Origin: Chara braunii | Taxonomy: Eukaryota > Streptophyta > Charophyceae > Charales > Characeae | Assembly: GCA_003427395.1 (NCBI GenBank) | Contig: BFEA01000039.1 | Span: 4,477,346 to 4,497,362, forward strand | Direction of reading: 5' to 3' | DNA: 20,017 nt | In this document: piece by piece, positions 1 through 10,015 of the stretch | Layout of the letters: the number at the start of each line of letters is the position of its first letter | Numbering within the stretch: position 1 is the stretch's first letter | Position numbers and translations under genes: made by a program | Notes under the pieces: generated by a model | What the model was told of the DNA's origin: nothing | What the model saw: only the letters and a program-made list of their open reading frames with translations | Databases searched by the model: none

Positions 1-960
1 GGGAACCCTAGGAAAAAAAAAAAAAAAAAAAATCGCTAGGAACCGAAGGGTGAGGGGTGTGGAGGTGGAGGTGGAGTCGAGCAGAGAGGAAAGAGGGAAT
101 CCGTATGGTGGCAAAGTGGACAGGCCTCGGATGGCACCCCAACTTTTCCCAAAGAGAACGAAGGGGCATCCAGGTCAGTATTATAGGCCCGTTTCCAAGA
201 ACGAAGGGTGCATTTCCTGGCCAGCTATAGCCTGCCCCATGGTCCTATTCGTGGTGAGATCATGGTGTTGTACTGAGCCAACTTCTCTCCCCTGCCCGGT
301 CCCCCTCCCAATTCCCATGCCCCATATTCGTCTGATGACCCATAGCCTGTTTGGTCCTGCGTGTACCTCGCAAGGATGGTCTCATGTGCCGTCTCACGCC
401 CAACACCTCTTTCCCATCTGTCCCATCTGTCCCATCTGGGACCGATCTCTTTCGGCTGGATCGGCATCGGTCCAAGGGGAACTGGGGGCAAGGTTCCATT
501 TACCCCAACCATGCGCCCAGTCCCACTTGTTGCTCATTTCTGACCCTAGATCGCAGAGATCGGCGGCTGCAAATAAACAATTCTGACAACTGGGACTTGG
601 TCCCAGGTCTTGTTCTGTGGTTGTTCCCTGGTCAGTAACTTGGAAAATGAAGAATGCCGACGAGTGGAGCCTTGGCTACGGTAGTAGGGCTTTCGCTTTC
701 CCCAGCATGCATAGGATGGGAGCATGCGCCTGAGGGCATACTGACAACACCAGTACTTTTTCAACTGACGTCAGGGCACAACTGCGGCGAAACACATCTA
801 GAGCCAGCCGTTGTCGCTGTGGGCAGGTACATCCAAGAAAGTCCCAGTGTTGCGAGTATGGTCCCCTCCTTTTTTTGTTTTCCTTTTTTTTTGTTTGCGA
901 AACCCAATTCAAATTGCTGACAATAAAAAAGGGCCTGAAAGGCTGTCCTGTCCAGATTTG
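1..960. other. Intergenic sequence, no supported gene
   Basis: Begins with a 20-nt A tract (13-32). Open frames are short and overlap on several strands without recognisable domains. A CCCATCTGT triplication lies near 411-437. Similar GGGACCAGAT repeats occur near 18862-18890 on the other strand sense. Confidence 0.4.
411..437. repeat. Short tandem repeat, unit CCCATCTGT
   Basis: Three consecutive near-identical 9-nt units, the last running into GGGACCGATC. Read in reverse it resembles the ATGGGACCAG repeats near 18862-18890, so both may be relics of one element. Confidence 0.6.
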
Positions 961-974
961 ACAGGTATTGCGGG

Positions 975-1171
975 CCCAGTGCCCAAGGCTGTACATAGGG
1001 CGGAACCGGAGGTCACCTGGTCTCGGACCTGCCTCTGAGGCCTCCCATTCCCAGTTTCGCCCTCAACAGAACTAGCTCAGTTGCTACACCCATTTCTGGC
1101 CCATCACCCAAGGCAGTACATAGCCTGAAGACAGTGTAGAAAACCCAGAGGTCAACTGGGCTCGGACCCTT
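975..1171. repeat. Diverged direct duplication of a ~70-bp block
   Basis: Two blocks share sequence in the same order. CCCAAGGCTGTACATAG (982-998) matches CCCAAGGCAGTACATAG (1107-1123). GAGGTCACCTGGTCTCGGAC near 1010 matches AGAGGTCAACTGGGCTCGGA near 1147. The copies differ in internal spacing. The second runs straight into a 19-nt T tract (1170-1188). Confidence 0.65.
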
Positions 1172-1194
1172 TTTTTTTTTTTTTTTTTCCCTCA

Positions 1195-1383
1195 CCAGTA
1201 CCTTTCCCGCTTGGGAAAATAGCGGGCCTCGGGTAGGCGTCCGACCTTTCCAGAGGCCAAAACGACATGACGGCCGCCGATCGGATTTATCAAAGGCAGT
1301 CGTCGTCGGACCCGACCTCCGAAGATTCAGGAGCTTGGAAAAACTGCCAGTTTTCCCTATTTCCCATGTGGGAAAGGTACTAG
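1195..1383. mobile_element. Foldback (MITE-like) element, ~190 bp
   Basis: The left end CCAGTACCTTTCCC...GGGAAAATAG (1195-1222) is the reverse complement of the right end CTATTTCCC...GGGAAAGGTACTAG (1357-1383), with a few mismatches. The interior is unrelated to the ends. The terminal GGGAAAGGTACT also occurs at 5946-5957 with no obvious partner. No transposase is present and I see no clear target-site duplication. Confidence 0.5.
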
Positions 1384-1491
1384 TGCTGTAGAGGCCAAGG
1401 ACCAGACCCGCAGTGGCATCGGACCCTAAGCCTTGAATACAACAATTCTCGACCACCTGGGGCCAGTCAGTTCACCCAATGGGCCTAGCTT

Positions 1492-1569
1492 CGTCGGTAT
1501 ACCCATCGATTGTTGAAATATAGACCTTAGTTTAGTTGGTACACCCATCAACTGTTGAAATATAGACCC
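1492..1569. repeat. Interspersed 35-nt repeat, two tandem copies
   Basis: Two copies, 1492-1526 and 1535-1569, share TACACCCATCAACTGTTGAA and a following ATATAGACC, with a few substitutions. Further copies are at 5532-5566 and 18805-18840. The core contains the palindrome CAACTGTTG. Confidence 0.65.
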
Positions 1570-1581
1570 CCGGTGCAGTCC

Positions 1582-1765
1582 CAAAAACAGTTTGAAATTA
1601 CGTCCACCACCCCTTTTCTTTTCCTTTTCTTTTCTTTTTTTCATGAAGTCCAGGCTGTTGTAGAGGCCCGATTCTATTGACAAAAACAGTTTGAATTACG
1701 TCCACCCCTTTTCTTTTCCTTTTCTTTTCTTTCTTTCATAAAGTCCAGGCTATTGTAGAGGCTAG
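1582..1765. repeat. 99-bp tandem duplication
   Basis: Two successive copies, starting at 1582 and 1681, each carry CAAAAACAGTTTGAA, ACGTCCACC, a CTTTT pyrimidine tract and AAGTCCAGGCT. They differ by small indels and a few substitutions, so the duplication is fairly recent. Confidence 0.8.
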
Positions 1766-1920
1766 AGAATAGACAGGTGAGAGTCACCTTCGGCACTCAG
1801 CCATGTGGTAGAGCCCCCCTAATCCTATAATGGGACTCCCTCCCAACCTACCACTCTCGTACTAATGTCTTTCCGGCTCACTCCTTTTTTTTTTTTTTTT
1901 TGAGAAACACCCCAAGCTGA

Positions 1921-2029
1921 TGCTAGGGGTGCTAATAGGAGCAGGCACCGCTAGCACTCCCAGGGACTTGGCGGGAGGCTCCATCTATTGGTGGGGAGCA
2001 GCACCTGCTGGAAAATGGGTCCAGCGTCC
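1921..2029 (+). repeat. Hairpin-forming interspersed repeat, copy A (near complete)
   Basis: Hairpin I: TGCTAG.GGTGC (1921-1932) pairs with GCACC.CTAGCA (1945-1956) around a loop holding ATAGGAGC. A GGCTCC...GGGGAGC segment (1977-1999) and hairpin III, GCTGGA (2007-2012) with TCCAGC (2020-2025), follow. The copy ends in GTCC. A decayed second hairpin III lies just downstream (CCTGATGGAAAGCGGGTTCA near 2050). Confidence 0.6.
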
Positions 2030-2495
2030 TTAAACATTATGATCGTTTGACACCTGATGGAAAGCGGGTTCAGCATCTCAGATTACAACACGATAGTCAA
2101 TATTGATTGATCGTTATTCGACGTGCAGCATTGATTGCCCTCCGTTAGGAGGGGATTGACTACCCGTCAGACCTCAGAAAAGGACACACACGGACATCAC
2201 AGCATCTACCCACTTGATGTAAGGCATTGACCAACTCCCACCATATGGAAAGCCCTAATGCACAGAACCCCAAATGAGTAAAGAATGAGCGCCCGTCTCA
2301 GGTCTAGTCTAGTGAGAGGGACTAACCTAATTTGTGAAAAAGCAAAAGCAGATGAACCAGGGTCGGAATAGATTACCAAGCCGCCATCTCACCCTCCCAA
2401 TAGTGAGGCTTCACCCCGCCCCTGCCACATGGCGAAGCTTCTGGCACTTTGGCGAGAAGGAGGTGCGGCCATACCGTCAAGGCTCCTGGAACCAG
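2030..2495. other. Intergenic, nothing assigned
   Basis: Unique-looking sequence between a hairpin repeat and a low-complexity tract. Open frames are short and unconvincing. No domains or RNA genes are recognised. Confidence 0.35.
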
Positions 2496-2496
2496 A

Positions 2497-2692
2497 TCTC
2501 TGCAAACCATCTCAGTACAAAACTAATCAAGTCTACCATTTCTCAAATCACTCAGATCAAGTAGAGTCAATCCAAAACAAGTCAAACCACATCAAATCCG
2601 ATCTCCTCAAATCTACTCAATCAATTGTAATCAAATACAATCAACTCTAATCTAGTCAAATCCAATCAAATTCCTTCAGATCAGAGTCTACT
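2497..2692. repeat. G-poor low-complexity tract built on AATCAAATC-like units
   Basis: About 190 bp made of degenerate ATCAA, TCAAATC and ACTCAATC words with very few G residues on this strand. It may be a decayed minisatellite. Short frames across it are composition artefacts. Confidence 0.6.
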
Positions 2693-4380
2693 AGTAGAAG
2701 GGACCGGGGAAAGGTATGTCCAATCAAGGAGCCCCCACCCAGCAAGCACACGAGGGGAGACGAACGTCATCAGTCCTCCACCTGCGAACTTAGGAAGTTA
2801 TCTCCCTTAACCCCATCCTCTAGCCCACTCCCTCTCGCCACCTTCCACCCTGTTTGATCCGGCAAGAGTTTTGCTGCCTCTCACCAGACGGCCCGTCCAA
2901 CCTCTCTGCCCCGCCCCCACTCTGCCCTACCACTCTACCATAGAAAAAAAACAGAAAATAGTTTGTCCTTGTCAGCAGGAAATAGATCAGGAAATGACAA
3001 AGACGGGAGAGAAAATGAGGGGGGTATAAGCGGAAGGAGGGCAAAAAGCACAGATGGCTCCTCTTCCTCCCTCTGCCGCTCACCTCCCTTCACCCGAGCC
3101 AACACTGAAGATAGTGAGCCTGTTGCTAGTCTCGGGTCTGCCACGGACGTGCCATACAACGTCGTCATTGCAGGCATTGGTCTTGTTGATGTTAGCGCCA
3201 CTGTTGTTGCTGGTATTGTTGTCGATGGAGCCGACAGCGGCGCAGGCGTTGTAGGTAGTAATATAGTGTGTGATGTTGGTTTTATCGTAGTTGGCATGTG
3301 ATAAGCCAGGATCCGTACTCAGCGGCTTCCCGTACCCTTAAGGGAAAATCCCACGAAAAACCCCGACGCACGGATTCAAGATAATAGGGAAAAACGGGGG
3401 TTCATTTCTTTTTCTTTCTTTCTTTCTCTTTACGAAAAGAGGGGCGGTGTAGAAAATGTAATTTAGGTCTTGCGTGGCCGATTAGCGGTCGTGCCAAGAA
3501 ATTCAAGAAACAGTTGGGAATAAGCGGGAGTAGGAATTTTGAAACTTTTCGCGCGCGGCTGTTTTTTAGTTTTTGCACACCGCGTAAACCCACTCGTCTG
3601 CTCTGCATCCCCGTGCCATCTTCCCTTCTTGCTGCGCATTCCCTTCCTGCATGCCTCTTCGTCTTCCCTCTAAGTGAAGTCCGATCCCCTCCTTCTCCTT
3701 TCCCTACGAACGATTGGCTGTCTGATTAGGTTGGTCGGGGCAATGTGGTGGTAGCGGGAAGCGCACCCACTTGGACGACCACCCCAATCACGCAGATCGT
3801 CCGACTCGCCTCCTTCGATCCTTTTGGAACGCCCGCCCTTCTTTTGTCCTGCCCATCTACACCCCGTGCTTCGCATAACCTTTCTGCCGCCTTCCGCGCT
3901 ATAAATTCCCGCAACCCCTTCCTCTCAATCTCTTTGATCTCGGCTGCAAGTTGCGCGAAGCTTGCGGCACCGAAAAGGCTCGACGTGCCTCGTGGTGGGC
4001 GGAGTGACGGCAGGCGGCGGAGTTACCAATAGACTTGGGGTAAGGCAGTCGGAGGGACTGAGCGGTGGTGGAGATCAGACGTCGGCAGCGGCAGGGCCTT
4101 GTGGCTATGGTTGTCGGTGGTTTTGACGGGTTGGGGACTGGGCCCAAAGCAGCTAGTCGTGAGAATTCTGTATTTTAAGACGAGTTTTTTCTCCATTGCT
4201 GCTTTGTCCCCGTGTGATATGTGCATGGTCCCAAGGTGTGGGTAATCCGTTATGCATGTTCGGGTATAAGAGTCTATGGATGTTGAATGTTGCATGGAGG
4301 GCTTTATGGGTGGGTGGGTGTATGGGCCTCTGAGCCGGATGATCGGAAGTACCGAGTGTGGATTGCTTGCATAAGTGTAT
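2693..4380. other. Intergenic, only weak open frames
   Basis: Contains overlapping short frames on both strands. One, at 2963-3301 plus, has a Val/Ala-rich end from GTTGTTGCTG-type sequence and is matched by an equally open Thr/Pro-rich minus frame, so neither is favoured. A TTTC microsatellite lies at about 3408-3430. TATAAATTC at 3901 and TATAAG at 4264 are possible but unsupported promoter-like words. Confidence 0.35.
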
Positions 4381-4676
4381 GAATGCGTCGGTCCTCCCCC
4401 CCTCCCTTTTTTTCGCCCTTAATCCGCGAGAGTGTGCGGGATACGCGCCACCCTTTTTCTGTCGTCTCTCGATCTCTCACCGTGCGCAGGTCGGGACTCC
4501 CCGGGGAGGCAGATAATTTCGGAGAGATCGGTCATCCTCATCCGCGCGAAGCATCCAACCTCTTTGTGCCCACCACGGGGTGCTCGATACCGCATTCAGG
4601 TTGATGCTATAGAGAGAGAGAGACGGAGAAAGAGAGCTAGGCGCATCCTTTTCCGACAATATTCGTTGGTTTTTGT

Positions 4677-4988
4677 ATGGAGCCAGGTTTTGTCTCGACG
4701 AACGGAAGCGCGGGCCATGGCCCGAACCCAGACCTTGTCTCAGAGTGTGGCAACACGCTTCCGCCCTTCCCGATCGTAGATGACGATGGCGTATACTGCG
4801 ATGCGGACGTGCGGAGCCTACTGCGGTGCACTGAGCCAATCCATCTTTATAATCCCACCCAGACGTGCCACATAGGCGGGAGTGGGTTCGTGCTGATTGA
4901 GCGATTTTCTTCCCAACCTTTAATCTTGCCCTACACCGACCTCACGGTGTTGCCCTGGTCCGTTGTGCACGCCGCGTGGCGGCCGTAG
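4677..4988 (+). CDS. Uncharacterised coding-like ORF or exon, 103 codons
   Basis: I do not recognise this protein. It begins MEPGFVSTNG, has an acidic stretch (IVDDDGVYCDAD, about residues 33-44), several cysteines and a C-terminal hydrophobic part (FVLIERF, LILPYTDLTVLPW). Composition is balanced and not low-complexity, unlike most other open frames here, which is why it is listed. It sits in a GC-rich, repeat-poor block following a possible TATA-like TATAAG at 4264. It could be a first exon, a decayed gene piece or chance. No family motif or confirmed splice site supports it. Confidence 0.2.
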   Translation: MEPGFVSTNGSAGHGPNPDLVSECGNTLPPFPIVDDDGVYCDADVRSLLRCTEPIHLYNPTQTCHIGGSGFVLIERFSSQPLILPYTDLTVLPWSVVHAAWRP

Positions 4989-5008
4989 TTTAATTGCCAC
5001 TGGTGTCG

Positions 5009-5308
5009 TCAGGGGGACTCGTGCTCGTGATGACGGTTGGTCCTGGGGTACGAAGGAGCAGCCCGTTTCCCCGAACTCTCCCGCAACGCGGGTGCCCTCC
5101 CCGCCTGTTTTCGAACTTGGGTTCCATCCTCCGCTTGATGCAGCTCTTCTTGTAATGCCATCTTGCTCGTGGAGTTCCTCTGGCTTACCTTTGTCAACAG
5201 CTTCATCATTTCCTCAATAGTTGAATTAGGTTCAAACTTGCTCTCGCGTGTGTCCAACCGTGATGCCAGCGTCAGACCCGGCTCACTCCTACTCCCGCTA
5301 TCCTACCT
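5009..5308 (-). pseudogene. Possible retroelement gag-like or unknown protein fragment
   Basis: On the minus strand an open frame runs from just after a TAG near 5310 to about 5009. It includes a hydrophilic helix-forming stretch, LDTRESKFEP followed by EEMMKLLTKVSQR. No ATG lies at its front: the conventional start near 5257 is TTG, so it is an internal piece, an exon or relic. A GTAAG follows the codons for LLTK, so a splice donor is possible. Charged coiled segments like this are common at the N-terminus of LTR-retrotransposon gag proteins, but no zinc knuckle, protease or reverse transcriptase is found nearby. Assignment to a retroelement is inference. Confidence 0.25.
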
Positions 5309-5399
5309 TAGTGTCTACCACTCAGGATCGTCACCCTCTGGTCTGGGGGTGACCCGACCGAACAGTCGTTGCAGCTACCAGGGTTAAGTTGAGCCTCAC

Positions 5400-6410
5400 A
5401 CGCCTTACTCAGCCCCGATCGAAGCATATTCAAGCGAGCCTTGCCACCCCTTGTCAACTCTGGGAAGAAAGGAAAAGAAAGAAAGATTGTCAAGGCTCCT
5501 GAAACCTGAAAGGAGACAGCGCCGCGTTACACTAGTACACCCGTGAACTGTTGAAATATAATCCTGACTCCAGCGCTCGAATTCCGACAACTCGGATGAG
5601 CAAAATGACTCTGAATTTACCCAGTGTCAATTAGTTTGAAGATCCCCCTCGAGGCCATTTCCCTGAAAAACCATAAAGAGATGCTTGTGCTCACTCAACA
5701 TACTGTGAGGTTGGCATATGCTATGCTTCAGCCACCGTGACCTGTTGATGTTGAGTAGAAAATAACTAAAAAGTGGAATAGGTCATCTGAGCTCACCCAT
5801 GATTGTTCATCGGCCAGCTCTTCGAGTTTGGTCGCTTTTTGGAAAATGCTTAAACCATCAGTGTCTTTGCCAACCAAAAAAAAAATAGTGTGGCAGTTAA
5901 CACGGAGGCTGCAAATGGCCTCGCGCTAGCCGACGACTCATATATGGGAAAGGTACTGGCAGTTTAAAAGAAACTGGTGGTTGGTTAGCACGGGGGCTTG
6001 TTGTGGTTAATCTGTCATAGATAACATAATGATTCGCCTTTTTGGTCCAAGATCTGCAGCATATGTTTGTGGCATGTCTCCCCTTGGGGTGCACTTTTGA
6101 CAAGCATGGCTGGCATTGAACCTTCCTAGCAGATTGGGGGTCCCTTTGGACTACTAATACAGTACTGTTGGGCACAATTATACTACAACTTCCAGGGTGT
6201 AGGACGTATGCGTATGAGTCAATCAGGGTTGTGTTGTTGTGGAACCTTCGGAAGCGCCACAATGACAAAGTGTGGATCCGAGTCGACAAATGTTGTATCT
6301 ATTGCAAAACAAAATCCTTGAGCAGAAATTCACCAAACCATCCTTTTGGATTGGAGAAGGAGAGTGTGTTGTAGTGTTTTTTTTTTATTTATTAATAATG
6401 AACATACAAG
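5400..6410. other. Intergenic with repeat relics
   Basis: No supported gene. Holds one copy of the 35-nt repeat and, at 5945-5968, TGGGAAAGGTACTGGCAGTT, which combines the end of the 1195-1383 foldback with the GTACTGG end found near 17.2 and 19.3-19.8 kb. Confidence 0.4.
5532..5566. repeat. Third copy of the 35-nt interspersed repeat
   Basis: AGTACACCCGTGAACTGTTG followed by AAATATAATCC matches the pair at 1492-1569. It lies outside any open frame. Confidence 0.55.
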
Positions 6411-6414
6411 TTCC

Positions 6415-6464
6415 GATCTATTCGTGGGGAGCAGCATGTGCTGAGAATTGTGCTCAGCGTCCCT
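6415..6464 (+). repeat. Hairpin-forming repeat, copy C, with compensatory stem change
   Basis: GATCTATTCGTGGGGAGCAG (from 6415) aligns with the same segment of copies A and B. Its hairpin III is GCTGAG (6440-6445) paired with CTCAGC (6453-6458) around a 7-nt loop. The other copies have GCTGGA with TCCAGC, so two pairs have changed on both sides and pairing is kept. Confidence 0.6.
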
Positions 6465-6537
6465 TACAAAAATGCATAGGTCAAGTAAAGAGAGACACGT
6501 GCACATGAAACAGACTGAGAAAATCATCGTGACCATC

Positions 6538-6564
6538 GCTGGAAACTGGGTCCAGCGTCCCTTG
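6538..6564 (+). repeat. Hairpin-forming repeat, partial copy D
   Basis: GCTGGAAACTGGGTCCAGCG followed by TCCCTT is hairpin III of the family. The upstream half is not recognisable. Confidence 0.5.
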
Positions 6565-6812
6565 CCATGTCTAATTCCCACCAACGGGTATGCCTCCTCA
6601 TCCTTCTTAACGGATGCCAGATCCTACTCATAAAACTAGCAACCCCTATCCTTCCCTTTACCTGCCTTCTTACAACCCTTGCCAGCTCTGGAGGCTAGCC
6701 GAAGCCACTTAGGGGCACCAATGTCTTGCCCACCCCTAAGACATTCCTTTCCTTATCCCTTCTTGTTTTGTGTTTGAAAAACATGACCGTGTGATAGACA
6801 AAAGAGCCATAA

Positions 6813-6841
6813 AGGCTGGAAACCGTGTCCAGCGCTCCTTG
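6813..6841 (+). repeat. Hairpin-forming repeat, partial copy E
   Basis: GCTGGAAACCGTGTCCAGCG, ending CTCCTT, is another hairpin III with one loop change. It is the third copy within 430 bp. Confidence 0.5.
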
Positions 6842-8629
6842 CGTATTTCTCCTAAAACCTACGGACCTCAGTCGAACCTGGGGGTCAGATGGAACCACTG
6901 GGGGGCACCATTGGCTTTCTGCCCATATTGATAGTGCCATAGGAGATATTCGATAAAGTTTCCAAGGCTGAATGTGACGAATTGCTTTTTAAAACGCATG
7001 ACTTTCTGCGCGACTGTATTTCGGGGTTGAATGGGAAGGGCCCGCTCAATTACACAAATGCCCCCGTCTTTTTGAGAAAGCTTGGTCCCATGGTGGTTGG
7101 TAGTTAGGGTGCGCCTTAGCGGGCGTGAAAATAATTGTTGTCGTAGCTTCTTTCTTGTTCTGCTAAAAGTGTGGAAGGGAATTTTGGCATGATCATCGCG
7201 CGAGAGAGATCTTTTTGAATTTTGAAATATGGGAAATACGAGAATTATAACTTTAAGTGGGTTAGGAATTGGGGGCATTGTAATTTTGTCGCGGATTTTT
7301 GCTTCTGTAACTGCACGATGCTCCTTACGCGTGCGCGCATTACTGCGTCATGTCCTGTGCTCTGCTCCCGCCATGCCTAAATTTTAATCGCAACTGTAAT
7401 CTCTTCTTGCTTCTTCTCGGCGATCGCGGGTGTAACTATAATCTTATACCTTTTGATTTCCTTCCACGCTAAGACCTGCGCCTTTTTTCTGTTTGTCTCA
7501 TTGGGCGAGAAAATGCATGACTGGATCGATGCGTGGAGAGCGGCTACGTCCCCCACACCGCGGCCCAGTCATGCACTTGTAGGCACTCCCTTCCTCACTC
7601 TTCCTTTTGCTTCAGCGTAATCCAAAATTATCTCGCGTCAATGCTAAATGTTATAAATTATGTAAGCGAGATTAATTTATCTCTCTAATCTACACTTGAA
7701 GTTAGCATGTACGAGAGGATCGGCTAACGAGCAGAGACAAAAGCATGAGTAGGGAGTTGGGCGATCCGACGGGCTGCTGCTGAGTATGCGGGGTTGACGT
7801 GTGGTCGCGAAGGACTGTGGCACACGGGCATACCTGGCTTGCATGCCCGGACTAAGCGGGGTGACAACTTCGGGTTGTTAGTAGGTGTGAGGTAACAGAT
7901 TGCCCGCATCGGAGAAACGTTGAGAGAGAGGGGGGGAAAAAAAAACGTGGTGTGTCGAAGTGGTGTTATTTTTTCGCATCCTTTGTATAATTTTGATTTT
8001 GGTTTTGGCTTCCTTCATTTGCGGCAATCTCATATATATATTTTTTCGATTGATATGTGAATTGTCCTTTTTTCCCCCATCTCCTTCTTTTCGAAAGAGG
8101 GTGTAAGATGGTTGCAAAAGTCAATTGATTGTTTGATTGCCTTGAATGTATGGATGCTATCAATCGCTGAGTCAGGGGATTATGATATGTATGGATTGGG
8201 CATGTTGTTGATGTATGGGAAATTGTTTTTTCTCCTTTCCTTTGGCGCGCCCATGTTCTTGTGTATGTCGTGTTGATCGAATGTTTATTTTTGCATTTAG
8301 TCTGTCGATGTCATCTTCCTGGATAAACTGGAAATAAAATAGATGCATGCATAACAGATAGCCTCACGACCTATTCAGAGATAGATCCTCAGCACACACG
8401 TATACGAATGACCACGAAAAGGGCAATCCTCACCTATACACGTGTCTGCGTGATCTGTGTTCGACCCCATCGCACCCAATCGTACCCTGCACGCACGAAT
8501 GTATGAATTGAGTCTTCCTCATGAGATATGGACAACAACATTCCGTTTTCAATCACTGACCACGACTGTCTCAGAGATCGCGAGTACCGAAGGTAATGGG
8601 GAAACGAGCACCTCTCTCGTCGATGGAAA

Positions 8630-8959
8630 CTAAGACTTCCGGTATTTCCCTGCCAAACTGAAAATGATCCAATGTGTGCATGAGGCTTTCAGCGGGCCAT
8701 AGGACAAAACCCTTGAATCCCGAATTACCCCGACATGCGTAACCACCAGTATTACATGGAGTCGGGATCCATCGCCATCAAAACTAATTTCCCTCCCTCC
8801 TATCTTCTTCTTCCCTACCACAATATAACAGTCGTCCCTTGTAATGCGATACCCCCCTACTGGCCCCGAAGGCCGTGCTTTGAGTGCCAGTAGTATTACG
8901 CCTACCGGGCTGCCAGATTTGTCTGACGAACCTGTTATGAAGCTGAGCGCCGAGAACAC
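8630..8959 (-). other. Unassigned minus-strand ORF with balanced composition
   Basis: A 109-codon frame on minus with a mixed, non-repetitive composition (for example GYRITRDDCYIVVGKKK and REISFDGDGSRLHVILVV). No family is recognised and no neighbouring exon can be tied to it. It may be a degenerate transposon fragment or chance. Listed only because it is less biased than the surrounding open frames. Confidence 0.15.
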
Positions 8960-9064
8960 AGCCTCCGGTTGAGGCCATCTACGTCAGATTCTGAGATCTG
9001 TGAAACCCGCCGATGACAGGTGTTGACACAGAAGGACACCCACTGTGTTCCCTCTGTACACAAA

Positions 9065-9128
9065 ATACGAACCCGCCCCAGGCGATGAGGCAGGCGATAC
9101 GAACCTGCCCCAGGCGATGAGGCAGTCA
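9065..9128. repeat. Tandem duplication of a 32-bp unit
   Basis: TACGAACCCGCCCCAGGCGA then TGAGGCAGGCGA is followed directly by the same unit with CCT for CCC and a diverged last few bases. Confidence 0.75.
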
Positions 9129-9540
9129 AAACTAGCTGCCCGACTCTGAGAAAACGTAGAATCAGAAAAACTGGTCCCTCGCTGAAACACTTGCACTTCT
9201 GTCCTTGGAACTTGACACCGAAGATCTCAGTTCCGACCTGGGACTCCACCCCACTTTCCTAAAATCCTTGGCACACACCTTTTGCGCACTTTCGGCTCCT
9301 CTCCCACTCCGAAACAGGAAGTCGCGCTAGGCGTGAGGTTGGGCGTCACAGGAATACTTGATTGGTAGGGGGGACTGTGGGATCAGTTGGTGTCTGTGGC
9401 CAAGGGTGATGAGGCTGTTTCTCCTTCTGATGCTTTATCTGATGTGGTGCTCAGCCTGAGGGTTGAAGACTGACCGCCTTGCCTTCCCTACTTTTCGCTG
9501 CTCATACATGTATTTTTCCTTGGGCACCATGTGGGCGGGT

Positions 9541-9645
9541 CACTTATCGAGGTGATAAGAGCATCCCCGATAAGTGTCCTCCCTTTTTGAAGGCTCCATC
9601 TACTGGTGGGGAGCGGCACCTGCTGGAAACCGGGTCCAGCGTCCC
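9541..9645 (+). repeat. Hairpin-forming repeat, copy B (near complete)
   Basis: Hairpin I: CACTTATCG (9541-9549) with CGATAAGTG (9568-9576), loop including ATAAGAGC. Then GGCTCCATCTACTGGTGGGG (from 9592), and hairpin III GCTGGA (9622-9627) with TCCAGC (9635-9640). A 20-nt T tract follows shortly (9658-9677), which may mark an element end. Confidence 0.65.
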
Positions 9646-10015
9646 TATACAATGCTCTTTTTTTTTTTTTTTTTTATCCTTCCTTCCCTCAATTTCACCT
9701 TTCAGAACCTGCCTACCACTACTCCTAAGCCTATACAGTGGAACCCTGCAAGCATAGCTACCTCTCAGAATCAAAGGGATGCATGTTGCCCCCTGCTGGA
9801 ATCGGTGGTGGTCAGGGAGTAGGGCGGGGCTTTCCAGTAGCTGCGCCTCCTACGCACCCCGCCCCCATTGAGTAACAGCAGTGTCTATGGCCAGCACTTA
9901 CCCACCCCCCCTCCTCTCACACACCCATCCACCCACCCACCCATGATGGCCAAAGACCCTACCCTTACCGATCAAGGGGAGCCAGCCAACTATCTCAGTT
10001 GGTGTGCTCCAAGCG

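Larger units (their letters stand above)
6845..9540. other. Large intergenic region with little recognisable content
   Basis: Mostly AT-rich unique sequence without recognisable genes. A 32-bp tandem duplication is at about 9065-9128. Other frames between 6868 and 9250 are short, overlap each other and show no motif. Confidence 0.4.

Noticed and set aside
2045-2075. Hammerhead ribozyme core (CTGATG followed by GAAA)
   Set aside because: The words are too close together and the required stems are missing; it aligns better as a decayed copy of the hairpin repeat.
5340-5400. LTR primer-binding site (TGGTAGCTGCAACG on minus)
   Set aside because: No LTR end sits directly beside it, no LTR pair is found, and I cannot match it to a known tRNA 3' end.
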